Positions 9,726 through 17,628 of a stretch of DNA of 64,000 nt are shown here, piece by piece. The translations under genes and the position numbers were made by a program. The notes under the pieces were generated by a model. It made no database searches, had not been told where the DNA came from, and saw only the letters and a program-made list of their open reading frames with translations. This DNA comes from Aquibium microcysteis (GTDB lineage: Bacteria; Pseudomonadota; Alphaproteobacteria; Rhizobiales; Rhizobiaceae), in contig NZ_CP061080.1 of the NCBI RefSeq assembly GCF_014495845.1, positions 1 through 64,000 on the forward strand. The letters are read 5' to 3'. The first letter of the stretch is position 1. Each line of letters opens with the position of its first letter.

Positions 9726-10931
9726 TCAGCGATCGGCCGCCGGAACCATCCGCCACGCCACCGTCGCGAACCACGTGCCGAACAGGGCGATCAGCAGCGC
9801 CGCGGTCACGAAGACGGTGCCCGCGCCGCTGCCGCCGAGCATCAGCGCGCCGAGTGCGACGCCGAGCGACTGCGACAGGAAGAACAGCGTGGCGAAGACC
9901 GAGAAGCCGGTCGCCCGCGCCTCCGGCAGAAGCTGGGTGGCGAAGGTCTGCAGCGTGTTGTGCAGCATGTAGGCGCCGAAACCGATCGCCATCATCAGCA
10001 CCGGGACGAGCCAGATCGCCGGCACGAGCGGGAACAGGATCATGCCGATCCCGGATGACGCCGCGCCCGTGGCGATGAGCTGCCGTGCCGACATCGTGCG
10101 CATCCGCTGGCGCATGCCGCGGGTGAACAGCATGCCGCCGACCGCGAAGAAGGCGAGCATCAGGCCGATCAGGCCGTAATTGGCGGCGAACCGTTCCTTC
10201 AGGTCGATGCCGACGAAGGTGACGGCGGCGTAGACCGTCACGCCTTCCATGAACACCGAGGCCAGCACCACGCGCGACCACGGGCGCCGGAGCATCGTGG
10301 CGATCGCCGCGAGCGGCGGCAGCCTCGCGCCTCCCGCGAGTGGCCGCGCCGTCACCAGCGGGTTGAGCCGTGCTTCGCGCATCATCCCGATGCCCGCGCC
10401 GCAATAGACCAGCGCCACGATCACCAGCGCCGCGCGCCAGTCCCAGTATTCGGTGGCCAGCCCGCCGATGATCTGCCCCGTCACCATGCCCAGGATGCCG
10501 CCGCTCGCGTAGCGCGCCAGGATCGGCTGCCGCTCCTCGAAGGGGGCCATGTCGCCGACCCAGGCGAGCGACACGGGAATGATGGCCGAAGCGGCCGCCC
10601 CGCACAGGAGCCGCGCTGCGGTCAGCTGGCCGAGCGTCCCGGCCGCCGCCGCCAGCAGACAGGCGACGGTGCTCGCAAAGCACAGCAGCGTCACCAGCCG
10701 GAACTTGCCGAAACGGTCGCCGGCGATGCCGAGCAGGATCTGCATGCCGCCATAGCCGAGCGCATAGGCGGTCACCGTCTGCGCCGCGAGGCCCACAGCC
10801 ACGCCGAATTCGTCGGCGAGCTGGGGCAGCACCGTGTCCATCACCCGCACGTTCGCGCCGCTGGCGAAGCCGCCCAGCGAGAGCAGGAAGACGGTGCGTT
10901 CGCGGGCGCGGACGGAGAGTTCCAGCGACAT
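9726..10931 (-). CDS. MFS transporter, arabinose-efflux-like
   Basis: A 401-residue major facilitator with about 12 hydrophobic segments. The loop 2-3 signature appears as GGMQILLGIAGDRFGKFR, and the second half repeats the pattern. The start at 10931 (MSLELSVRARER) is preferred over 10976 because the longer form adds only a basic run. Proton-coupled export of a small molecule is the usual role of this subgroup; the substrate is not deducible. It is divergent from the flavin reductase pair across a 308-base AT-richer gap, so it could be an exporter linked to the island, but it is equally likely unrelated. Confidence 0.82.
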   Translation of the reverse strand: MSLELSVRARERTVFLLSLGGFASGANVRVMDTVLPQLADEFGVAVGLAAQTVTAYALGYGGMQILLGIAGDRFGKFRLVTLLCFASTVACLLAAAAGTLGQLTAARLLCGAAASAIIPVSLAWVGDMAPFEERQPILARYASGGILGMVTGQIIGGLATEYWDWRAALVIVALVYCGAGIGMMREARLNPLVTARPLAGGARLPPLAAIATMLRRPWSRVVLASVFMEGVTVYAAVTFVGIDLKERFAANYGLIGLMLAFFAVGGMLFTRGMRQRMRTMSARQLIATGAASSGIGMILFPLVPAIWLVPVLMMAIGFGAYMLHNTLQTFATQLLPEARATGFSVFATLFFLSQSLGVALGALMLGGSGAGTVFVTAALLIALFGTWFATVAWRMVPAADR

Positions 10932-11239
10932 CGGCGGGTTTTCCTGAAAGACGCAACGTGACCGTCTTCGCCGCACGCAGTAAAAATGTCAACGATCGAC
11001 AAACGAAAATATCAAATCTGCCAAAAGGGTCGCAACTTCGTGCCTGCCCGAGGCGTCGAGCGGCGCGACCCGTCCGGCGCGCCACCCCGGGAAGCGTCGC
11101 AGCGCCCGAAGAATACGCGATAAATTCAACGAAAACAGGCCGGTGTAAAACATCCTGCACGCCGGGAGATTTTCCATCTTGCAGTGCACAACGGTTCTGA
11201 TAGCCTTTGAATCAGAAATGTCAGAAGCGGTGCGGTAGC
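10932..11239. other. AT-richer divergent intergenic region at the edge of the catabolic island
   Basis: This 308-base region lies between the divergent MFS gene and the first flavin reductase and is clearly richer in A+T than its surroundings. It should contain promoters for both directions. A TTGCAG at about 11180 with TAGCCT 16 bases further on is the only -35/-10-like pair I can offer, and it is weak. Confidence 0.35.
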
Positions 11240-11743
11240 ATGGTCGAAGGCGCAGGCACTTTGCCCGAAATCGATGCCAGGTCGTTCTGGGGCGCCATCG
11301 GATGCCGCGCCGTCGGAGCCGCGATCGTCACGACGATCGGCAGCGACGGGCCTTCGGGCTTTCTCGGCCTCTCGGCCACGCACCTGACGGCGTCACCGCC
11401 GACGATGACGGTGTCGATCGACCGCAGGACGAGCGCCTGCGCCGACATCCTCGCGTCGGGCGTCTTCGCCATCAACTACCTCGCAAGGTCGGGGCTGCCG
11501 GTCTTCGAACGCTTCGCTGCGCGCGACGGGCTGAAGGGCGCCGCCCGCTTCGAGGGCCTGGCGCTGCGCACCCTCGCCACCGGTGCGCCGGTCCTTCCCG
11601 GTATCGTCGGTGTGCTCGACTGCCGGCTGGACGAGGCGATCGAGCGCCACGGCGTCGTCATCGCGATCGGCAGGATCGCGGCTTTCGAAAGCGTCGGAGA
11701 CGCTGAACCATTGATCCACTACCAGGGACGGGTGATGGCATGA
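11240..11743 (+). CDS. flavin reductase-like protein (first of a tandem pair)
   Basis: A 167-residue protein of the flavin reductase-like domain family (HpaC/NtaB/RutF type), which supplies reduced FMN to partner monooxygenases. Segments GFLGLSATHLTASPPTMTVSI and VFAINYLARSG fit the conserved SFTSVSLDPPLVSFCV-like and FAVNVL elements. The frame is open from a TTG at 11207, but the ATG at 11240 begins a more natural N-terminus. Its stop overlaps the start of the next reductase by four bases (ATGA). It is shorter and more diverged than the second copy. Given two monooxygenases downstream, each reductase may serve one; that pairing is inference. Confidence 0.78.
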   Translation: MVEGAGTLPEIDARSFWGAIGCRAVGAAIVTTIGSDGPSGFLGLSATHLTASPPTMTVSIDRRTSACADILASGVFAINYLARSGLPVFERFAARDGLKGAARFEGLALRTLATGAPVLPGIVGVLDCRLDEAIERHGVVIAIGRIAAFESVGDAEPLIHYQGRVMA

Positions 11744-12234
11744 ACGAACGGGTCGACCTCTTCAAACTCGGCATGCGGCGCCTCGCCGCGGGCGTGTCGC
11801 TGATCACCACGCGCGACGACGCCGGCGTCCGCCACGGCATGATCGCCACCTCCGTGACGTCGGTCTGCCTGACGCCGCCGTCGCTGCTCACCTGCATCAA
11901 CAAGAGCGCGTCCTGCTACGACGTCCTGCTGTCGTCGGGCATCTTCTGCGTCAACCTTCTGTCCGAGGGCGACGACACGATCGCCGCCCGGTTCAGTTCC
12001 TCGAAGTTCCGCGAAGTGCGGTTTGCCGAAGGGCGGTGGGGCGAACTGGAGACGGGCGCCCCCGTCTACGAGAATGCGCTGGCGAGTTTCGATTGCCGCG
12101 TGACCACCAGCGTGGAAGCCTCCTCGCACACCATCTTCATCGGTGAAGTGGTCGCGGTGCGGCTCCCGGACAGCATGGCCTCGCCGCTCGTCTATCTGGA
12201 CGGCGCCTATGCGCGCTTCGCGGCGGCCGGCTGA
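11740..12234 (+). CDS. flavin reductase family protein (second of a tandem pair)
   Basis: A 164-residue NAD(P)H:flavin oxidoreductase of the flavin reductase-like domain family. Conserved features are GVSLITTRD near the N-terminus, the flavin-binding stretch MIATSVTSVCLTPPSLLTCI, FCVNLLSEG, and the C-terminal IFIGEVVAV. Free reduced FMN from such enzymes is consumed by two-component monooxygenases like the LLM proteins at 16427 and 17629. The ATG lies inside the stop of the preceding gene, so the pair is translationally coupled. It is related to its neighbour, so the two look like an old tandem duplication. Confidence 0.88.
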   Translation: MNERVDLFKLGMRRLAAGVSLITTRDDAGVRHGMIATSVTSVCLTPPSLLTCINKSASCYDVLLSSGIFCVNLLSEGDDTIAARFSSSKFREVRFAEGRWGELETGAPVYENALASFDCRVTTSVEASSHTIFIGEVVAVRLPDSMASPLVYLDGAYARFAAAG

Positions 12235-12432
12235 TCCTTCCTGCTGTCGCGGCGCCCGCTCCTCAGCCTGTCCCCGGCTGCGTCGATCGGGCGCTGCCGC
12301 GTCGGTTTGCGGGGCTGTCATTCGCCATCGTGAAATGTTAAGAGCGACCTCCAGAATGCCTGTCCGGCGACGGGCCGGCAGGGGTCCGGCGCGTCGTGCA
12401 TGGGCCAGGACACAGCATCGGGAGGAAGTACA

Positions 12433-13146
12433 ATGGTCCGCAGGAAGCCACCAGCCAAAGCAAAGACGCTGCTGCGCAACGACGCCTACGAAGTGATTCT
12501 GATGGCGATCATCGTCGGCGACCTGGAGCCGGGAGCGCGGGTCGACGAAAAGCAGATCATGCGGGACTTCAAGCTCGGCCAGGCGGCGGTGCGCGACGCG
12601 CTCTTTCGCCTGTCGCTCGAGGGGCTGGTCGAACGCCATGCCCGCATCGGCACCCGCATCGGCGATCTGGGCCTGCGCGAACTCCAGGACGTGTTCGAGG
12701 CGCGGATCCTCGTCGAGGGCCATGCCGCCGCACTGGCCGCGCACCGCGCCTCGCCGGAGGATCTGGCTGCCATCCGCGCCGCCTATGACGGTTACGAGGC
12801 CGTGGTCGAGGCGCGCGACATCCGTGCGCTGGTGGTGATGGACCGGGCGTTCCACCGGGCGCTGGCGGCGGCCTGCAAGAACTCGCAGATCGAGCAGACG
12901 GCCATCCGGCTGCACAACAATGCCGCGCGCTTCTGGTGCTTCGGCCTGAAGCGGACCAGCGTCGAGGCCAACAAGCGGCAGATCCGCGAGCATCTGAGGG
13001 TGGTCGACGCCATCGAGAAGAAGGATTTCGCCGAGATCGACCGCCTGCTGCGCGGCGTGCTCGGTCATTTCCCGGACAGCCGCTTCCTGATGTTCGACCC
13101 GCTGCGGCCGGACGAGCGCCCGGACGTGCCGGAAGCCGCAGAGTAG
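12433..13146 (+). CDS. GntR-family (FCD-type) transcriptional regulator
   Basis: A 237-residue regulator. The N-terminal winged helix (residues 10-75) shows YEVILMAIIVGDLEPGARVD and QAAVRDALFRLSLEGLVE; the C-terminal all-helical FCD ligand domain contains a metal-binding-type FHRALAAACKN motif. The start at 12433 is supported by GGAGGAAG six bases upstream, whereas the frame to 12400 is only open sequence. A strong terminator follows it. It sits between the reductase pair and the transporter/monooxygenase genes, so it is the obvious controller of the island; FCD regulators usually respond to the substrate or an intermediate, often a carboxylate. Confidence 0.9.
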   Translation: MVRRKPPAKAKTLLRNDAYEVILMAIIVGDLEPGARVDEKQIMRDFKLGQAAVRDALFRLSLEGLVERHARIGTRIGDLGLRELQDVFEARILVEGHAAALAAHRASPEDLAAIRAAYDGYEAVVEARDIRALVVMDRAFHRALAAACKNSQIEQTAIRLHNNAARFWCFGLKRTSVEANKRQIREHLRVVDAIEKKDFAEIDRLLRGVLGHFPDSRFLMFDPLRPDERPDVPEAAE

Positions 13147-13186
13147 CGCTGCCGCGCGGAGCGCCGCCTGCTCCCATTTCCCTCGA

Positions 13187-13216
13187 GGCCGCCCGGTTCG
13201 CCCGGCGGCCTTTTTT
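13187..13216 (+). terminator. Rho-independent terminator after the GntR gene
   Basis: GGCCGCC and GGCGGCC pair as a 7-bp GC stem around a 10-base loop and are followed directly by six Ts. It lies 40 bases after the regulator stop codon and insulates it from the transporter operon. Confidence 0.75.
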
Positions 13217-13517
13217 CATGCGGCCTGCGCTCGCTTCCGGTCCCGCGCGGGGTCCGTCGGCTGTTGCGGCGCATGACCGGCACGCCGCGCCCAAAAACCG
13301 GGCAGAATTTCCGGATGCCTCCACTTTGGACAAACTTTGTCGCCGAGAGATGAAAATTTTTCGTGCCGCCGGACATTGCGGCGCAGCATGGCGGCGCCCC
13401 GGCGCGCATGCGCGCGTATCGGGAAGAGAGTGGCGTTGCTTCCGAAATACTTGAAAGGAGCGCTTCGACGGGCCGGCCGGTCTTGGCATTGCATCTGCCG
13501 CAGTGCAGCATTTCCCA

Positions 13518-13569
13518 TTGACAGGCCGCGGGAAACGGTCTTCAAATTTGCGCAACAAGAATATTTGAA
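13518..13569 (+). promoter_or_regulatory. putative promoter and operator for the island's transport/oxygenase genes
   Basis: A consensus -35 box TTGACA (13518-13523) is followed after 17 bases by TTCAAA (13541-13546) as a -10 candidate. The same place holds an inverted repeat, TTCAAAT (13541-13547) and ATTTGAA (13563-13569), separated by 15 bases. A repressor bound there would block the promoter; the GntR protein encoded just upstream is the natural candidate. The ribosome binding site AGGGG follows, seven bases before the ATG at 13585. Binding is inferred, not shown. Confidence 0.5.
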
Positions 13570-13584
13570 AACAGGGGTACTGAA

Positions 13585-14610
13585 ATGTCAGAACGCAGGA
13601 GCGCGAGGAGCGTCTTCGGCTCGGTCGCCGTGGCGCTCGCCACGACCACCAGCGCCTACGCCCTCGATGAGGTTTCGATGGGCACGGGCTGGCTGGCCCA
13701 GGCCGAGCATGGCGGCTTCTACCAGGCCGTCGCCGATGGCACCTATGAGAAGTACGGACTGAAGGTGACCATCCTGATGGGCGGCCCGCAGTCCCCCAAC
13801 CGCGCCCGTCTCATCGCGGGGCAGGTGCAGTTCATCCAGGGCTCGACGCTCGGCGCGCTCGACGCGGTCGCCAACGACATCCCCACCACCACGGTCGCCG
13901 CGATCTTCCAGAAGGACCCGCAGGCGCTGCTGGCGCATCCGGGCACCGGCATCGAGACCATCGCCGATCTGGCCAAGCTCGAGACGATCTTCCTCGGCGG
14001 CGACGGCTACGACACCTTCTTCCGCTGGCTCAAGGCCACCTATCCCGGCTTCACGGACGGCCAGTACAAGCCCTACACCTACAATCCGGCGCCGTTCATC
14101 GCCGATCCCAAGTCCGGCCAGCAGGCCTACATCACCTCCGAGCCGCTCAACATCAGGAAGCAGGCCGGCTGGGACCCGCAGGCCTTCCTGCTCGCCGACT
14201 ACGGCTACACCGGCTACGCGACCACGATCGAGACGCAGGTCGACCTCGTCGAGAACAAGCCCGATCTCGTCAAGCGCTTCGTCGAGGCCTCCATCGTCGG
14301 CTGGTACAACTATCTCTACGGCGACAACGCGGCCGCCAACGAACTGATCAAGAAGGACAATCCGGAAATGACGGACGAGCAGATCGACTATTCGATCGCT
14401 CAGATGAAGAAATACGAGATCGTGCTCGCCGCCGACGCCAAGGAGAAGGGCATCGGCTGCATGACCGACGAGCGCTACGCCGGCTTCTACAAGGCGATGG
14501 TCGACGCCGGCGTCCTCGACGGCACGCTCGATCTGTCCAAGGCCTACACGACGCAGTTCGTCTGCAAGGGCGTCGGCATGGACCTCTACAAGGACCTGGC
14601 CGCCAACTGA
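13585..14610 (+). CDS. ABC transporter substrate-binding protein (NMT1/THI5-like)
   Basis: A 341-residue periplasmic binding protein with a Sec signal peptide (cleavage about residue 26, after AYA). The mature protein has the NMT1/THI5 fold pattern: MGTGWLAQAEHGGFYQAVADG near the start, YEKYGLKVTI, and GQVQFIQGS in the first hinge region. Such proteins deliver nitrate, sulfonates, pyrimidines or similar small solutes to NitT/TauT-type importers. It is the first gene downstream of the putative operator and precedes its own ATPase and permease genes. It is only distantly related to the tandem binding proteins at 20700 and 21782, so it probably binds a different ligand. Confidence 0.9.
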   Translation: MSERRSARSVFGSVAVALATTTSAYALDEVSMGTGWLAQAEHGGFYQAVADGTYEKYGLKVTILMGGPQSPNRARLIAGQVQFIQGSTLGALDAVANDIPTTTVAAIFQKDPQALLAHPGTGIETIADLAKLETIFLGGDGYDTFFRWLKATYPGFTDGQYKPYTYNPAPFIADPKSGQQAYITSEPLNIRKQAGWDPQAFLLADYGYTGYATTIETQVDLVENKPDLVKRFVEASIVGWYNYLYGDNAAANELIKKDNPEMTDEQIDYSIAQMKKYEIVLAADAKEKGIGCMTDERYAGFYKAMVDAGVLDGTLDLSKAYTTQFVCKGVGMDLYKDLAAN

Positions 14611-14667
14611 CGTTGGATCGGCGGCGCCGCATTCGCGGCGCCCCCACGGACAGTTCGAGGGGTGCAG

Positions 14668-15519
14668 ATGCTACAGCGATACAGCGCGGGCCAGGACATG
14701 GCCGCGGATTCTCCCGACCCGACGGGTGCTGGCCGCCCGGACCGTCCGATCGTGTCGATGCGCGACGTCGGCAAGGTCTTCGCCAACGGCACGATCGCGC
14801 TGTCGGGCATGTCGCTCGACGTCCGGCCGGGCGAGTTCGTCAGCCTGCTCGGCCCGTCCGGCTGCGGCAAGTCGACGGCGCTCAGGCTGGTGGCAGGGCT
14901 GGGCAGCGCCAGCGTCGGCCGGATCGAGTGGCCGACGTCGAGCTACACCCATGCCGGCGAACCCGAGCGCGAAATCAGCTTCGTCTTCCAGGAGCCGACG
15001 CTGATGCCCTGGGCGACCGTGTTCCGCAACGTCTGGCTGCCGCTCCGGCTGAAAGGCGTTTCGCGCCGCGCGGCGACCGAGCGGGTCATGGATGCGCTGG
15101 GCATGGTCGGGCTCGACAAGTTCGCCGAGCACTATCCGCGCGAACTCTCGGGCGGCATGAAGATGCGCGTCTCCATCGCCCGGGCTCTCGTCACCCGGCC
15201 GAAGGTGATGCTGATGGACGAGCCCTTCGCCGCGCTCGACGAGATCACCCGCCAGAAGCTCAACGACGACATCCTGCGCCTCTGGGGCGACCAGGGCTGG
15301 ACGGTCATCTTCGTCACCCATTCCGTCTTCGAGGCGGTCTACCTGTCGAGCCGCATCGTCGTCATGGCCGCCCGCCCGGGCCGCGTCATCGCCGACCTGC
15401 CCAACACGCTTTCCTATCCCCGCAGCGGGGATGTCCGGACCACCGCCGACTTCGCGGCCGCCAGCCGCGAGGTGTCGGAGGTCCTGCACCAGTCGATGGA
15501 CGCGGACGCACACCGATGA
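14668..15519 (+). CDS. ABC transporter ATP-binding protein (NitT/TauT type)
   Basis: A 283-residue nucleotide-binding subunit. Walker A is GPSGCGKST, the Q loop is FVFQEPTLMPWATV, the signature is LSGGMKMRVSIARAL, Walker B is VMLMDEPFAALDE, and the switch His is in VTHSVFEA. The chosen ATG at 14668 has GAGGGG five bases upstream; a GTG at 14662 is also in frame. The stop overlaps the permease start (ATGA), indicating coupled translation. It energises the importer formed with the binding protein at 13585 and the permease at 15516. Confidence 0.93.
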   Translation: MLQRYSAGQDMAADSPDPTGAGRPDRPIVSMRDVGKVFANGTIALSGMSLDVRPGEFVSLLGPSGCGKSTALRLVAGLGSASVGRIEWPTSSYTHAGEPEREISFVFQEPTLMPWATVFRNVWLPLRLKGVSRRAATERVMDALGMVGLDKFAEHYPRELSGGMKMRVSIARALVTRPKVMLMDEPFAALDEITRQKLNDDILRLWGDQGWTVIFVTHSVFEAVYLSSRIVVMAARPGRVIADLPNTLSYPRSGDVRTTADFAAASREVSEVLHQSMDADAHR

Positions 15520-16385
15520 GCAGCATCTCCCTGGAACCCGCCGGTCACACCGCCGCGCCCCTGGCCGCCACGGCGGCACCCGAAAGCCCGCTTCGCGCGA
15601 TCCTCCGGCGCGTCCTGCATGTCGCCGTCCCGCTCGCCACCCTCGTCGTCGTGCTACTCGTCTGGCAGTTCTACGTCACCGCCTACGAGGTGCCGCGCTA
15701 CATCCTGCCGGGACCGATGGAGGTCATCCGCGCCTTCCTCGCCGACTATCCGATGCTTTTTTCGGCACTCTGGGTGACACTCTCCATCACCTTCTCGGCG
15801 CTGGCGCTGGCGCTCGCAGGCGGGGTCCTCGTCGCCATCGCCTTCGCGCAGTCGCCCTGGCTCGAGCGCATCCTCTATCCCTATGCCGTGGTGCTGCAGG
15901 TCACGCCGATCGTCGCCATCGCGCCCCTCCTGATCATCTACGCGCCCTCGACGCACGCCGTGCTGCTGATGTGCGCCTTCCTCGTCGCCTTCTTCCCGAT
16001 CCTGTCGAACATGACGCAGGGGCTGAAGAGCACCGACCACAACCTCCTCAACCTCTTCGACATCTACCACGCCACCGCCTGGCAGCGGCTGCGCTACGTC
16101 AAGCTGCCAGGCGCGCTGCCCTATTTCGCGACGGGCCTGCGGATCGGCGGCGGGCTGGCGCTGATCGGTTCGGTCGTGGCCGAGTTCACCGCCGGTTCGG
16201 CCGGCACCGAATCGGGCCTGGCCTTCCGCATCCTGGAAGCGGGCCGACGGCTGAACGTGCCGCGGCTCTTCGCGGCCCTGCTGCTCATCACCGCCACCGG
16301 CGTGACCATCTTCTTCCTCACCAGCTTCATCTCCCACCTTCTCCTGCGGCGCTGGCACGAGAGCGCGCTGACCCGCGAGAACTGA
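15516..16385 (+). CDS. ABC transporter permease (NitT/TauT type)
   Basis: A 289-residue inner-membrane subunit with about six spans of the binding-protein-dependent permease family. The EAA-type cytoplasmic loop that docks with the ATPase is visible around residues 180-200 (FDIYHATAWQRLRYVKLPGA). The N-terminal 30 residues are an Ala/Pro-rich cytoplasmic tail. The start overlaps the ATPase stop by four bases. Together with the two preceding genes it makes a complete importer. Confidence 0.92.
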   Translation: MSSISLEPAGHTAAPLAATAAPESPLRAILRRVLHVAVPLATLVVVLLVWQFYVTAYEVPRYILPGPMEVIRAFLADYPMLFSALWVTLSITFSALALALAGGVLVAIAFAQSPWLERILYPYAVVLQVTPIVAIAPLLIIYAPSTHAVLLMCAFLVAFFPILSNMTQGLKSTDHNLLNLFDIYHATAWQRLRYVKLPGALPYFATGLRIGGGLALIGSVVAEFTAGSAGTESGLAFRILEAGRRLNVPRLFAALLLITATGVTIFFLTSFISHLLLRRWHESALTREN

Positions 16386-16426
16386 GATGACGCAGAACGC
16401 AGCATCGCCCACAGGAGGCTTTCCCC

Positions 16427-17527
16427 ATGCGCAAGGTTGAACTCGGCGTCTTCATGCCGGTCGGAAGCAACGGCTTCCTCATGTCGAAGCGCACGCCGCG
16501 CTACCACCCCACCTTCGAGCTGCATCACCAGATCGCGCAGATCGCCGAGGACATCGGCCTCGACTACCTGTTCTGGATGGGCAAGTGGATGGGCTTCGGC
16601 GGCGAATCCGGCTTCTGGAAGAACACGATCGAGCCGATGTCGGTGGCCAGTTCGCTGGCCCCGCTGACCAAGCGGCTGAAGCTCTTCGCCACCGTCAACC
16701 CGCTGCTCTTCCACCCCGCGGTGGCGGCCAAGATCATCGCCACCATCGACAACATCTCCGGCGGCCGCTTCGGCATCAACATCGTCACCGGCAACACGCT
16801 GGAGGAGCTGGAGCAGATGGGCGTGGTGCCGGAGGGCTACGGCGACTATCGCTACGAATATGCCGACGAGTGGATCCGCGTCATGAAGATGCTGTGGAGC
16901 CAGGACCGCAGCACCTTCGAGGGCCGCTTCTTCAAGCTCGCCGACTGCGTGTCCGACCCCAAGCCGATCCGCAAGCCCTACCCCTATCTGGTCAGCGCCG
17001 GGCTGTCTTCCGACGGCCTCTCCTTCGCCGCCAGGCATTCCGACTACCAGTTCGTCGGCCTGCGCCCGGCCGACGTCGAGCGCACCCGCGCGGCGGCGGC
17101 CGCCGAGGGCCGCTCCATCAAGGTCGTCACCTCCATGCTGCTCCTGCACGGCGAGACCGACCAGGCTGCCGAGCGCGAGTTCGAGCTGATCCGCGAGGAC
17201 CTCGACACCGAGGCGCTCGACAATCTGATCGCCTCCTTCGAGCGCGACAACCGCGACAGCTACAAGGACCGGACCTCCTATCTGCGCCAGCCGAACACCG
17301 TCGGTTTCGGCTCCGGCCACCCGGTCATCGGCGCGCCCGACACCATGGCCGAGAAGCTGGCGCAGCTGATCATCGAGACCGGCATCGACGGCATCCAGTT
17401 CACCTGCGTCGACTTCGTGAAGGACCTGAAGCTGTTCGGCGCGGTCGTGCTGCCGAAGCTGAAGGCCATCCTCGCCAGACACGACATCGTCGTGGCCGAC
17501 GCACCCGCCGCGCGGGTCGCGGCCTGA
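16427..17527 (+). CDS. RutA-like LLM-class flavin-dependent monooxygenase
   Basis: A 366-residue TIM-barrel monooxygenase of the luciferase-like (LLM) class. It resembles the pyrimidine oxygenase RutA throughout: VFMPVGSNGFL at the N-terminus, PTFELHHQIAQIAE, ATIDNISGGRFGINIVTGN, and YADEWIRVMKMLW. RutA-type enzymes use FMNH2 supplied by a reductase and O2, via a flavin N5-peroxide, to break C-N bonds in uracil. The start is fixed by AGGAGG upstream. No other rut genes are present, so uracil is not necessarily the substrate; family members also act on sulfones and nitrilotriacetate-like compounds. It follows the first importer and precedes a second LLM enzyme. Confidence 0.87.
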   Translation: MRKVELGVFMPVGSNGFLMSKRTPRYHPTFELHHQIAQIAEDIGLDYLFWMGKWMGFGGESGFWKNTIEPMSVASSLAPLTKRLKLFATVNPLLFHPAVAAKIIATIDNISGGRFGINIVTGNTLEELEQMGVVPEGYGDYRYEYADEWIRVMKMLWSQDRSTFEGRFFKLADCVSDPKPIRKPYPYLVSAGLSSDGLSFAARHSDYQFVGLRPADVERTRAAAAAEGRSIKVVTSMLLLHGETDQAAEREFELIREDLDTEALDNLIASFERDNRDSYKDRTSYLRQPNTVGFGSGHPVIGAPDTMAEKLAQLIIETGIDGIQFTCVDFVKDLKLFGAVVLPKLKAILARHDIVVADAPAARVAA

Positions 17528-17537
17528 CGATTGCTTT

Positions 17538-17555
17538 CCCGGCCCGCGGGCCGGG
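17538..17555 (+). repeat. 18-base perfect palindrome between the two monooxygenase genes
   Basis: CCCGGCCCG followed by its exact complement CGGGCCGGG forms a very stable hairpin 10 bases after the first monooxygenase. No T-run follows, so it is more likely an mRNA-stabilising or partial-termination stem than a full terminator. Confidence 0.5.
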
Positions 17556-17628
17556 CTTCCACAGTCGCTTATCCGCACGGTCGCCCCCGGCGACCGACGA
17601 GCTTCCTGTTGCCTGACGGATCCCTGCA

